Assembly (NCBI GenBank): GCA_963662155.1
Contig: OY759263.1
Coordinates: forward strand, 44,662,002 to 44,726,001
Direction of reading: 5' to 3'
Length of the DNA: 64,000 nucleotides
Source of the DNA: Lamellibrachia columna
Taxonomy: Eukaryota > Annelida > Polychaeta > Sabellida > Siboglinidae
The notes under the pieces are model-generated. The model had not been told where the DNA came from, ran no database searches, and saw only the letters and a list, made by a program, of their open reading frames with translations. Positions 56,171 through 64,000 of the stretch are shown piece by piece (the stretch's first letter is position 1; each line of letters begins with the position of its first letter). The translations under genes and the position numbers were made by a program.

Positions 56171-56350
56171 TGTGACGGGCCCAGAGTATCCGCGTGCCCA
56201 GATTCCGGAAAACGCATACTGCGCAAGCGCGCTCAGGCGAAGTAGACAATTTGATCTCCTGTGACGTCACGCTTTTTACAGCCGTGCCAGGGAGTAGCCG
56301 TGTTTTTGGTTCACGTGGGTTTTTTAGTTATATAAGTTGAAGAAGGCCTC
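56171..56350 (+). promoter_or_regulatory. Promoter-like block (NRF1-like, CRE, E-box, TATA)
   Basis: In order: CTGCGCAAGCGCGC (NRF1-like), GTGACGTCACG (CRE), TTCACGTGGG (E-box) and TTATATAAG, within 180 bp and upstream of the LINE leader. This arrangement is suggestive, but whether it serves an LTR, the LINE or a gene is unknown. Confidence 0.4.
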
Positions 56351-56685
56351 CTTTGAGTTTGATTGAAATGACGACGGTAGGAATGGAGGAAAGAGACGAG
56401 AAATATAAGGAATATAATATGGGTTGCATTAAACATTATCTTGTCAATTACACACATCGCGCAGGTATCGATAAGCGCTTGAAGAATGCTGTACAGAACT
56501 CAGAAGGCCATCAAGAACGACACATACGAAGTAGACGGTGGGTATATAAGATGTTAGCGATCCATAGCCGTAATTATTAATCAGTTGGGTTACCATCAAT
56601 TGATGGAGTGCAAATAAACTTAGTTTTTTCTCATTAAATTAGATTTTTGACTTCCGGCTACTTGGACTTGGTGCAGCGACTTGAA

Positions 56686-57190
56686 TTTGGTGTAGATCAT
56701 TTACAGAAAAACGCGGTATATCAAATAGAATAAGTATTACTATAGAATATATATTATACACAAACGTATTGTAGACATATATTAGGAAACAGGTTTTGTT
56801 AATTATTAGTCAGAGGGAGTATTTTAGAGTAAGTTAGTTTCGGATTCTGTCGGGGAATTCAGCGAGCGATAATAGGGTTGTTTACTATTCGAAAATTGAG
56901 ATAGCATAGTGAATAGTTTACATTGGCTAATATATATATATATAAAGTGATCTATTTACTTAAATTACATACATAAGGTAATATCTGACATAGTGGTAGT
57001 CAACGTTTTCGGTAAAAAGGAATTAACAGCAGGATTTTAGCGTAAATTAGTACACACTGACTTCGTTGTTTTGTTACACAGTGTTCTCCGTATTCGCCAG
57101 GTGGCAGGATTTTTAGCCTAAAGTGTTCTTTTGATCACAAAAACAGCCTTATTCAAGGCTAACGTAGCAAACTAATTAAAAATAAATTGT
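56686..57190 (+). promoter_or_regulatory. LINE 5' leader (one monomer)
   Basis: Contains a single copy of the AATAAGTATTACTAT monomer that is duplicated in the copy at 46066-46500. It presumably includes the element's internal promoter. ORF1's first ATG is 57191. Confidence 0.65.
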
Positions 57191-58513
57191 ATGATGGCGC
57201 CGTGCAAACGGCAGTTAAAGGCCACAAGGCATTTAATTTGTGGCAGTTGCAGCAACTGGGTGGATTTCGTCAAGTCTGGGTGCGAGAAGTCCTGGGCTGA
57301 GGTCCAGGCAGATAGTTTTAGTTTTGAGTGTAGGGGATGCGCACGGATGAAGGAACTAGAGGTGGAGTTGGAAGAGCTGAGGCTGCTCGTTGTGGCAATG
57401 GTGGGAAGGGAACAGGGGAGTTGTGCCAGTAGTTCCGGTGGGGGAACTGTAGACGATAAAGTGTCGAAAGACACAAGAGATGCTAGGGAGAGCTCACCTC
57501 AGCCTGGGAGGAAGCTGAGAGGAGGGAAGGTGACAGGTCATAGGGAGACAGGACGTAAGGAGACGGGAAGGAAAGGAACGGAAGGGAAGACAACCAGAGT
57601 GAAGGAGATGGGAGTAGGGGAGACAGGAGGGAAGGAGAAGGGAGTGGGGGAGACGGGAGGGAAGACAACCGGAGTGAAGGAGAGGGGAGTAGCGGCGACA
57701 GGAGGGAAGGAGAAGGGAGTGGGGGAGACGGGAGGGAAAACAACCGGAGGGAAGGAGAGGGGAGTAGGGGAGACAGGAGGGAAGGAGAAGGGAGTGGGGG
57801 AGACGGAAGGGAAAACAACCGGAGTGAAGGAGAGGGGAGTGGGAGAGACAAGAGCAAAGGAGTGGGAAGTGGGGGAGACAGGAGGGAAGGGGTCAGGACA
57901 GAATGTGATGGAGGGGATCGAAAGGAAGAGTTATTCTGCAGCAGTGATAGAGGGGGTGAGGAAGAGAGCGAGGGTGTTTGTGGGGGATTCGATAGTTAGG
58001 AAGACCGACAGAGTCTTAAACAAGGGAGATGATGTGGTGGTCTGCTTGCCTGGAGCCAAAATAGAGGCGATAACTGAGAGGGTAAAAAACATCGTAGGCT
58101 CGGGTAAGGGTGGATCTGTTTTAGTACACGTAGGGACAAATAACGTAGAGAGGGAGGGTACAACTGCCATAGTTAGGAAATATAGGCAGTTGGTCAGAAC
58201 ACTAAAACAGACGCGGGTTGAGCAGGTAATACTGTCAGGGATTTTACCTGTAATGGGCAGGAGGGGTCACAAATATCGAAATTGTCGGGGGATGGCAATT
58301 AACATGTTAGTCCAGAGGCTGTGTAGGGAAGAGGAAGTTGGATTTGTGGATTTATGGGGAAGTTTTGTTGGGAGGGCAGATATGTACATGAAGGATGGGC
58401 TTCATTTAAGTGGAAAGGGGGCGGCAGTATTCGCGGACAAACTTTCAGCAGCAGTAGATAGCGACTTGGGTACAATGACAAATGTTTTTGGAAGTAAACA
58501 TTCTTTAAACTAG
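57191..58513 (+). CDS. LINE ORF1: zinc finger, repeat region, SGNH-type esterase
   Basis: 440 residues. Residues 17-50 carry paired cysteines (C17-x2-C20, C31, C47-x2-C50), a PHD-like or similar zinc-binding unit as in CR1 ORF1 proteins. Residues 53-75 look coiled-coil-prone (MKELEVELEELRLLVVAMVG). Residues about 115-235 are a 25-residue repeat (unit KEKGVGETGGKTTGVKERGV plus five), rich in Lys, Gly and Glu. Residues 260-420 form an SGNH/GDSL hydrolase: catalytic Ser267 in VGDSIV, GTNN at 315-318, and D402-x-x-H405 in KDGLHLS. In CR1-group LINEs this esterase probably acts on lipids or aids RNP formation; its exact role is unsettled. All catalytic residues are present. ORF1 ends in a slippery site overlapping ORF2. 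Confidence 0.9.
   Translation: MMAPCKRQLKATRHLICGSCSNWVDFVKSGCEKSWAEVQADSFSFECRGCARMKELEVELEELRLLVVAMVGREQGSCASSSGGGTVDDKVSKDTRDARESSPQPGRKLRGGKVTGHRETGRKETGRKGTEGKTTRVKEMGVGETGGKEKGVGETGGKTTGVKERGVAATGGKEKGVGETGGKTTGGKERGVGETGGKEKGVGETEGKTTGVKERGVGETRAKEWEVGETGGKGSGQNVMEGIERKSYSAAVIEGVRKRARVFVGDSIVRKTDRVLNKGDDVVVCLPGAKIEAITERVKNIVGSGKGGSVLVHVGTNNVEREGTTAIVRKYRQLVRTLKQTRVEQVILSGILPVMGRRGHKYRNCRGMAINMLVQRLCREEEVGFVDLWGSFVGRADMYMKDGLHLSGKGAAVFADKLSAAVDSDLGTMTNVFGSKHSLN
57490..57900 (+). repeat. Polypurine, G-run-rich 75-bp tandem repeat within ORF1
   Basis: About 400 nt almost free of pyrimidines. Units of 75 bp repeat GGGAGTGGGGGAGACGGGAG and a related half. Four closely spaced G3-5 runs per unit satisfy the standard G-quadruplex pattern on the sense strand (and in the RNA). 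Confidence 0.9.
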
Positions 58514-61389
58514 AAGTGCAGGGGGGTTACCTAGAGGTGTCTCAAGCAGAACAAGAGGCCACTAGCACAGATAAACCAATATCAAATCATCCGAAAAACA
58601 TCTCTGAAAAAGGTTATATATGCGTATGTTTAAATGCAAGGAGCATAGTAAATAAGAAAAACGAATTAAACATTATGGTAGAAGATATTGACCCTCACAT
58701 AATTGGTATAACTGAATCATGGGCCAACATAGATATTACAGATGCTGAATTAGGACTGACAGGATACGTAATGTTTAGGAAAGATCGAATAGGAAGAAGG
58801 GGCGGGGGAGTTATTTTATATGTTAAAGAATCTATTCAGGCTTATGAAATAAAACTAGAAAGGGAAGCAGATTGCGATGAAGCTGTTTGGTGCAAAATTG
58901 TTTCAGGAAATTCAAAATTAACTATTGGATTAGTTTACCGAAGTCCAAACATAAACGAAGAGGACAACACAAAAATAAAAAACGCTATAAAGGAAGTTAG
59001 TAAAGGGGAATGTATCATAATGGGAGATTTTAACCATGGACACATACAATGGAATTCTCTAGAGAGCACAGGGATTGAGGATCAACAATTTCTATGTTTA
59101 ATCCAGGATAGCTTTCTTACTCAGCACGTACTAGAACCAACCAGGGGAGAAAATGTATTAGATATAGTTTTGTCATCACAAAAAGAATTAGTGGACAATG
59201 TAAAAATATTTGAACCATTGGGTAATAGTGACCATAATCAAATACATTTTGACATCAATGTAAAATCAGAAAGTAAAAATAAGAAAACGTACAAGAGAAA
59301 CTTCCACAAAGGTAACTACAAAGATATGAGAAAATACTTAGCACAGCTAGATTGGAATAACATGCTGATGAATAAGACCGCAATTGAATGCTGGAACATT
59401 CTTAAATATGAAATTGAGAGTATCATCGATAAATTTGTTCCCTTCCGAAAACAAGGAAAACGGTGTAGAAAGAAACATTTGTCAAAAGAGGCTATTAGAA
59501 AAATAATGCTAAAACAAACTATGTGGAGGGTTTATAGGCGTACCAGAAAGGAAGAAGACTATGCAAAATACAAAGAGGCACTTAATGCAGCTACAACTGA
59601 AATCAGACAATCTAAAAGAAGCTATGAGCAAAAACTGGCATGTAACATAAAAAATGACAGCAAGAGTTTTTATGCATATGTCAGGAGTAAACAAAACGTA
59701 CAAGACAAGGTTGGACCTCTAGAAGACAGTGCTGGAAATATAATATCACAGGGGTTTTTAATGGCGGAAGACCTAAATGGTTACTTCAGTTCAGTGTTTA
59801 CCAAGGAAGATATTAGTTCATTACCAGTTGCTGATGCTAAATTTCAGGGGGCTAAATCTGAATATTTAGGACCGTTAGTTGTAACTCCAGAATTGGTAGC
59901 TAAGAAAATAAGGGCAATGAAGGATAACAAATCACCGGGAGTGGATGGGATTCCTCCAAAATTACTAATGGAAACAGTAGATCAAATCAGTATACCACTT
60001 GCAAGAGTATTCAACTTGTCATTAAAAGAGGGAGTTGTTCCGTTTGAATGGAAAGAAGCAAACATCATACCATTATTTAAAAAGGGTTCGAGAAATAAGT
60101 CAGAGAATTACAGACCAGTGAGTTTAACGTCAGTGATTTGTAAATTATTAGAAAGGTTAATTAAAGACCATATGGTGGACTTCCTCGTTAAGCATAAATT
60201 ATTAAATTCATCTCAACATGGATTCCTTAAAGCAAGGTCATGCTTAACAAATATGTTATGTTTTTTGGAAGAAATCACTAAGTGGATAGACGTGGGATCG
60301 CCAGTAGATATTATCTACTTAGATTTTCAGAAAGCTTTTGACAAAGTGCCACATCAAAGATTGCTACTTAAATTAAAAGCCCATGGTATCGGGGATAGCA
60401 TAACTGACTGGATAGAACAATGGCTGACTGACAGAAGACAACGAGTTGTAGTAGATGGAGAAGTTTCAAATTGGAAATCGGTTTTGAGTGGGGTACCTCA
60501 AGGGTCAGTACTAGGACCTATATTATTCTTAATTTATATCAATGACTTGGACGACAGTATAACAAGTAACGTACTGAAATTTGCGGATGACACAAAACTG
60601 TTTAGAAAGGTTAATACTGATGGTGATAAACAACATTTACAAAACGATCTAGACAGATTAGTGAAATGGTCTGAGAAATGGCAGATGCTGTTCAATTTTG
60701 GGAAATGTAAATGCCTACATACAGGACATGGGAACTTGAATGTAAACTATAAAATGGGAGATACTGTTCTGGGTACTACTGTAAAAGAAAAGGACTTAGG
60801 AGTTACAATAAGCGCTGATATGAAAGTTTCAGAGCAGTGTGGTATTGCAGCTTCAAAGGGTAATCAAATTCTTGGATTGATTAGAAGAAACATAACATAC
60901 AAGGGAAAAAAGTTAATTATACCTCTTTATAAAGCAATAGTTAGACCTCATTTAGAATACTGTATACAAGCATGGAGACCATATCGTAAGAAGGATATAG
61001 ATACGCTTGAACGCATACAAAGGAGAGCAACTAAAATGATTCCAGAACTTAGAGACCTTAGTTATGAAGAACGCCTGAAAGAATGTGGTTTAACAACTCT
61101 AGAGACAAGGAGGTTAAGAGGAGATCAGATTGAAGTTTTTAAGATATTGAATGGGTATGAAATTATTGATAGAAATATGTTTTTCTCACTCAAGAAGGAT
61201 AGCAGAACTAGAGGACATGAGGTAAAATTAGTAAAGGATCAATGTAGATTGGACATCAGGAAGCACTCGTTCTCACAGAGGACAATAAATGAATGGAACA
61301 AATTGTCTACAGATTGTGTAACTGCTAGCAGCGTGAATATGTTTAAAAACAAGGTTGACACATATCTCAGGAGGGCGGGTTATAAGTAG
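58498..61389 (+). CDS. LINE ORF2: endonuclease and reverse transcriptase
   Basis: Numbering from the GTG at 58516 gives 957 residues. Endonuclease (about 35-245): Asn40 in CLNARS, Glu67 in GITESWA, Asp171/Asn173 in MGDFNHG, Asp239-His240 in GNSDHNQ. RT (about 455-745): SPGVDGIPPKLL, NYRPVSLTS, Asp603 in [24 protein letters not shown] and the palm FADDTKLF (689-696). A C-terminal region ends VNMFKNKVDTYL. There is no in-frame ATG before codon 54, which already lies inside the endonuclease fold, so a normal start would delete Asn40. Expression by -1 frameshift from ORF1 is the simplest reading. No damaged catalytic residue was seen. Confidence 0.93.
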   Translation, partial: TFFKLEVQGGYLEVSQAEQEATSTDKPISNHPKNISEKGYICVCLNARSIVNKKNELNIMVEDIDPHIIGITESWANIDITDAELGLTGYVMFRKDRIGRRGGGVILYVKESIQAYEIKLEREADCDEAVWCKIVSGNSKLTIGLVYRSPNINEEDNTKIKNAIKEVSKGECIIMGDFNHGHIQWNSLESTGIEDQQFLCLIQDSFLTQHVLEPTRGENVLDIVLSSQKELVDNVKIFEPLGNSDHNQIHFDINVKSESKNKKTYKRNFHKGNYKDMRKYLAQLDWNNMLMNKTAIECWNILKYEIESIIDKFVPFRKQGKRCRKKHLSKEAIRKIMLKQTMWRVYRRTRKEEDYAKYKEALNAATTEIRQSKRSYEQKLACNIKNDSKSFYAYVRSKQNVQDKVGPLEDSAGNIISQGFLMAEDLNGYFSSVFTKEDISSLPVADAKFQGAKSEYLGPLVVTPELVAKKIRAMKDNKSPGVDGIPPKLLMETVDQISIPLARVFNLSLKEGVVPFEWKEANIIPLFKKGSRNKSENYRPVSLTSVICKLLERLIKDHMVDFLVKHKLLNSSQHGFLKARSCLTNMLCFLEEITKWIDVGSPVDIIYLDFQKAFDKVPHQRLLLKLKAHGIGDSITDWIEQWLTDRRQRVVVDGEVSNWKSVLSGVPQGSVLGPILFLIYINDLDDSITSNVLKFADDTKLFRKVNTDGDKQHLQNDLDRLVKWSEKWQMLFNFGKCKCLHTGHGNLNVNYKMGDTVLGTTVKEKDLGVTISADMKVSEQCGIAASKGNQILGLIRRNITYKGKKLIIPLYKAIVRPHLEYCIQAWRPYRKKDIDTLERIQRRATKMIPELRDLSYEERLKECGLTTLETRRLRGDQIEVFKILNGYEIIDRNMFFSLKKDSRTRGHEVKLVKDQCRLDIRKHSFSQRTINEWNKLSTDCVTASSVNMFKNKVDTYLRRAGYK
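58504..58510 (+). promoter_or_regulatory. Putative -1 ribosomal frameshift heptamer T TTA AAC
   Basis: In the ORF1 frame the last codons are TCT TTA AAC TAG, giving the canonical X XXY YYZ heptamer U UUA AAC right before the stop. Slipping back one base continues as CTA GAA GTG CAG in the ORF2 frame, which has been open only since 58498. A weak stem, CTAG-A-GG with CC-A-CTAG (about 58531-58565), lies downstream, farther than the usual 5-9 nt; folding was not computed. Confidence 0.7.
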
Positions 61390-61435
61390 GTGAACATTGT
61401 TGGACTCTCGATAAGCCAATGGCTTCCTTGTCCAC

Positions 61436-61490
61436 TTGCCATCTGGGCCTTTGGCTTGGATGGCAAATCTTGTTAAATCTTGTTAAATAC
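61436..61490 (+). repeat. LINE 3' hairpin and terminal 10-bp repeats
   Basis: TTGCCATC (61436-61443) pairs perfectly with GATGGCAA (61459-61466), with an inner GCC-TTT-GGC. It is followed by AAATCTTGTT twice (61465-61474, 61475-61484) and a partial third unit. The old copy at 18481-18511 keeps the same stem. In CR1/L2-group LINEs the 3' end is the RT recognition site. Confidence 0.88.
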
Positions 61491-61754
61491 AACGTGAAGT
61501 AGTTTCCCAAAATTACAAAAGGACGAGGCTATTCACACAGCTGCTCGGCGTATATACTGGTGCGGTGGGAGTAAACCCAAATTCGTGCTATCTATTGTTT
61601 TACCATTAAAAAAAAAAACAGTCTTTCACAAGATATCTATGTGCTAAATCTCTAACAACTATTCTGTGAAATTTATGCAAGCAAACTGTTAGAAAAGTTG
61701 TTTTGAGTGAAGTACTTATGCAAATAGACCGACAAATTCTAAATCTCGCAAAAG
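61491..61754. other. No feature seen
   Basis: AT-rich flank of the LINE. Confidence 0.5.
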
Positions 61755-62192
61755 ATGCCTACTGTCCAAACTGTGAATCCAATCTCCGATGTGTAAGTCA
61801 TTCCTTGTCATGTGGTCAGTATACGAGATCAGACACTGTATTATTAAATTAGTTGATTTGTTTTATCCCTGAGCTATATGAAGTCGAAGAAACATTGACT
61901 CCGTGTCAGAATCTCAAGCCGTCTTTGCTGCAAACACTTTGAAACGATAATATTTCATGAAAAAGGTAAGCTATTTTCATTGCCGTGCAACAACTGTTTG
62001 TTACTATAACAATGATATATGGTGCAGTTTAGCTTCAAATAATTGACTCAATGATCTAATGTTTCAAATTAAATGTTTTTTCTATCTTTTTCAGGGTTGT
62101 GTTTTGGAGAGGAAAATGCCCAACACATCATAAACCCTGTCAGGACGTCATACACTTGCAAAATGTGTCCTGAATCATTTAGATGTTATTAG
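61755..62192 (+). CDS. Tentative three-exon small gene (63 aa)
   Basis: Exons 61755-61792, 61910-61965 and 62095-62192 join in phase. The second intron is convincing (AAAAG|GTAAGC ... TATCTTTTTCAG, 129 nt); the first has a strong donor (GT|GTAAGTC) but a weak acceptor (CGTGTCAG). The peptide starts MPTVQTVNPISD, has SSRLCCKHFETIIFHEK, and ends TSYTCKMCPESFRCY, so it has six cysteines, some in C-x2-C spacing. I do not recognise it. It may be an exon group of a longer gene or a non-coding spliced transcript. Confidence 0.3.
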
Positions 62193-62487
62193 ATTTGTTG
62201 ATTATGTGATGTAGTTAAACGTGTTATGGTCATTAATTCTAGATGGTTTACCCATTCTGTAATTAAATAATGTCAGTTGTCGCAATCAGTTTAGTAGTAG
62301 AATTCAACAGTATCGATTTCTGGTAAAATTATTAATCACCAGTATACTGGCTCTTACCCTTCTTGAAGGATTGTGTGGTTTCTCGAGAGATGATAAAGGT
62401 GCCAAATACTATAGAATGTATTATTTGACATACTGTTTGTTTCTATGTTTATTTCTGTGAGTTCTATGTTTTAGAGGATGACTGGTA
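62193..62487. other. No feature seen
   Basis: AT-rich sequence between the tentative small gene and the minisatellite. Confidence 0.4.
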
Positions 62488-62990
62488 CATCAAGTTGAAA
62501 CACTGCTTTATGGTGTCAACCTGCTCCTCCAAAGTTGACAGTACGCACATGAAGTTGAAACACTGCCTTATGATGTCTAGAAAAGAAAAACAACCTACTC
62601 CTCCAAAGTTGACAGTAGGCACATGAAGTTGAAACACTGCCTTATGATGTCTAGAAAAGAAAAACAACCTACTCCTCCAAAGTTGACAGTAGGCACATGA
62701 AGTTGAAACACTGCCTTATGATGTCTAGAAAAGAAAAACAACCTACTCCTCCAAAGTTGACAGTACGCACATGAAGTTGAAACACTGCCTTATGATGTCT
62801 AGAAAAGAAAAACAACCTACTCCTCCAAAGTTGACAGTACGCACATGAAGTTGAAATGCTGCCTTATGATGTCTAGAAAAGAAAAACAACCTACTCCTCC
62901 AAAGTTGACAGTAGGCACATGAAGTTGAAATGCTGCCTTATGATGTCTAGAAAAGAAAAACAACCTACTCCTCCAAAGTTGACATTAAGC
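62488..62990. repeat. 74-bp minisatellite, seven units
   Basis: AAAGTTGACA recurs exactly every 74 bp (62531, 62605, 62679, 62753, 62827, 62901, 62975). Each full unit contains GCACATGAAGTTGAAA, CTGCCTTATGATGTCTAG and AAAAGAAAAACAACCTACTC. The first unit is shorter and variant; the others differ by single bases, so expansion is recent. Confidence 0.96.
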
Positions 62991-63781
62991 AGCAACATGT
63001 TAATTCTACAAAGAACAGACTATGGAAAGACGCATGGATTGATCTCTTTCTGGACATATTCTGCATCTGCGAAAAAATAAAAGGACATTTGATAATTGTG
63101 TTTTTAAATTGTGAACAATAAGTGTGCTGATGCTTTATTAATAAAGGAAGTACTATTTTGAGAATGCTTTGATTTGACTAACTTTGATGTTTCGCATTAT
63201 CACATTATTTCGGATTATTTCTGCCATCTCAATAATGCAGTTTTGATAACCCTGGACAATGTCAGGGTCAAGAGAGAAGTTGACACACATTCATCACCCT
63301 AAAGTCTAATCTTGCCATTTAGAGTAATCAGTTTAACTTTTTGCAGTTAAGAGTAGATGTTAATGTCTCGGTTTTTGTAGTTGGTTCAATTCCAACTGGT
63401 ATAGCACTTTGTGCAAAAATACCCCTGGCATGGGCATATTGACCGAAACATTGCATCTCCTCTTATAATTATATTGATATTGAACTGAAAATGCTCACCA
63501 AATATATTTATTATTTTCAACATTTAATTAAAAGACTAGCTTATTTCTAGTACTCTGGAAATTATAGATATACATTGGTTTAAATTATAAAAATGATCTT
63601 CCATTCACCAAAACTTATAGAAGAAAAAAAATATCTACAGGTGTTAATTTACAATATAGAATTTTACATTATATACTTACATTTAACATGTATATACCCA
63701 GAACTATTCTGGAATTTAAGTAACTTTTTGACTGACATTACTTTATAAATAATGCCTAGATGACTTTATAAATATTTCTAG
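62991..63781. other. No gene seen
   Basis: AT-rich. Candidate AATAAA signals occur near 63074 and 63138. Ends in the acceptor of the exon at 63782. Confidence 0.45.
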
Positions 63782-63978
63782 ATACCGGAGCATTGGTTTA
63801 CCATCCACTACACACAGACATATGCCAGCGCATCATCACTGATGTTGATGAGAAGCATAGAATCCTGTGGCACATGCACTCGGCTCCACATGCTGGCCAC
63901 AGCGGCATCAATGCTACAGTTGATAAGATCACCCAGCGATTCTACTGGAAGGGGTTGAAGGACGACGTCAAGGTATAC
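63782..63978 (+). CDS. Integrase zinc-domain exon (GIN1/Ginger or Gypsy type)
   Basis: Between an acceptor (TATTTCTAG) and a strong donor (TATAC|GTAAGTG) the frame reads ALVYHPLHTDICQRIITDVD, then HMHSAPHAGHSGINATVDKI and TQRFYWKGLKDDVKVY. This is the first half of the H2C2 integrase zinc domain (H-x3-H spacing, 'G-H-x-G-x-x-x-T', 'F-Y-W-x-G'). The C-x2-C pair should be in the next exon, beyond the window. Being spliced favours a Ginger-type transposase or a GIN-like host gene over a retrotransposon copy. If the exon is read through instead, the next residues lack the expected Cys. Confidence 0.6.
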
Positions 63979-64000
63979 GTAAGTGACGTTCACATTAACA

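Larger units (their letters stand above)
56686..61490 (+). mobile_element. Full-length CR1-like LINE with both ORFs intact
   Basis: Leader 56686-57190 (shared with the copy at 46023-46783), ORF1 57191-58513, ORF2 58498/58516-61389, and a short 3' UTR with a hairpin and a two-unit 10-bp terminal repeat. No stop or frameshift interrupts either ORF, so this copy may be competent. Architecture (esterase ORF1, apurinic-type endonuclease plus RT with an F-x-DD palm, short repeat instead of poly-A) matches the CR1/L2 group. Target duplications were not resolved. Confidence 0.9.

Noticed and set aside
57483..57857. Minus-strand frame rich in Leu/Ser/Pro opposite LINE ORF1
   Set aside because: It is the complement of the polypurine repeat in ORF1 and has no independent support.
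58516..58518. GTG at 58516 as the ORF2 start codon
   Set aside because: Non-ATG initiation with GTG is rare in animals. The slippery heptamer directly upstream explains entry into the frame better.
62488..62990. CRISPR-like array (seven regular repeats)
   Set aside because: Whole 74-bp units are repeated with no unique spacers, in an animal genome.
1..64000. tRNA, rRNA or snRNA genes
   Set aside because: No cloverleaf with A and B boxes and no rRNA-like sequence was recognised on either strand by eye; a covariance search could still find a diverged one.

Overview
The window looks like nuclear DNA of a marine invertebrate animal. It is AT-rich, has spliced genes with GT-AG introns, carries TTAGGG/CCCTAA motifs, and is crowded with CR1-, Jockey- and RTE-like LINEs, Gypsy-type LTR elements and microsatellites. 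A decayed member of an uncharacterised gene family that I remember from cnidarian and mollusc annotations fits a lophotrochozoan or similar animal, but the species cannot be fixed from this sequence.

Two host genes can be assembled from short exons. On the minus strand, six phase-compatible exons between 14923 and 5105 encode the cytoplasmic pre-channel region of a TRPM-type cation channel. Its introns hold dead Jockey and other LINE pieces, and the N-terminal (MHR) and membrane exons were not found. On the plus strand, four exons at 53680-55681 encode a small Myb/SANT-like protein of NAIF1 type. The rightmost 200 bases hold a spliced exon of an integrase-like (GIN/Ginger) gene. A tentative three-exon 63-residue gene lies at 61755-62192.

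The centre (26896-39321) is a nested pair of mobile elements. A Gypsy LTR retrotransposon of about 4.4 kb (LTRs of about 200 bp, gag, protease, RT, RNase H, integrase, several frame breaks) is split near the end of pol by an 8042-bp foldback element. That element has no transposase. It is an almost complete inverted repeat: outer arms of about 1.5 kb packed with CCAAT, CRE, E-box, AGGTCA and telomere-like motifs, inner arms of a degenerate minisatellite, and a satellite loop. A 6-bp target duplication flanks it, and the pol reading frame is continuous if the insert is taken out.

From 46784 to 52470 lies a second LTR element on the minus strand with 3' LTR, polypurine tract, protease and two-knuckle gag, but no recognisable RT or integrase. 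In their place are a TatD-type nuclease ORF, a 90-bp (30-codon) tandem repeat in the same frame, and, in opposite orientation, an intronless cysteine-rich GCC2/GCC3-type reading frame.

A full-length CR1-like LINE (56686-61490) has two intact ORFs: a zinc-finger/SGNH-esterase ORF1 and an endonuclease/RT ORF2. ORF1 ends in a canonical U UUA AAC slippery heptamer followed at once by UAG. ORF2 has no upstream ATG and lies in the -1 frame, so -1 ribosomal frameshifting is the obvious hypothesis. Truncated relatives lie at 1211-2105 and 15990-18515, and LINE 5'-leader sequence lies at 46023-46783.
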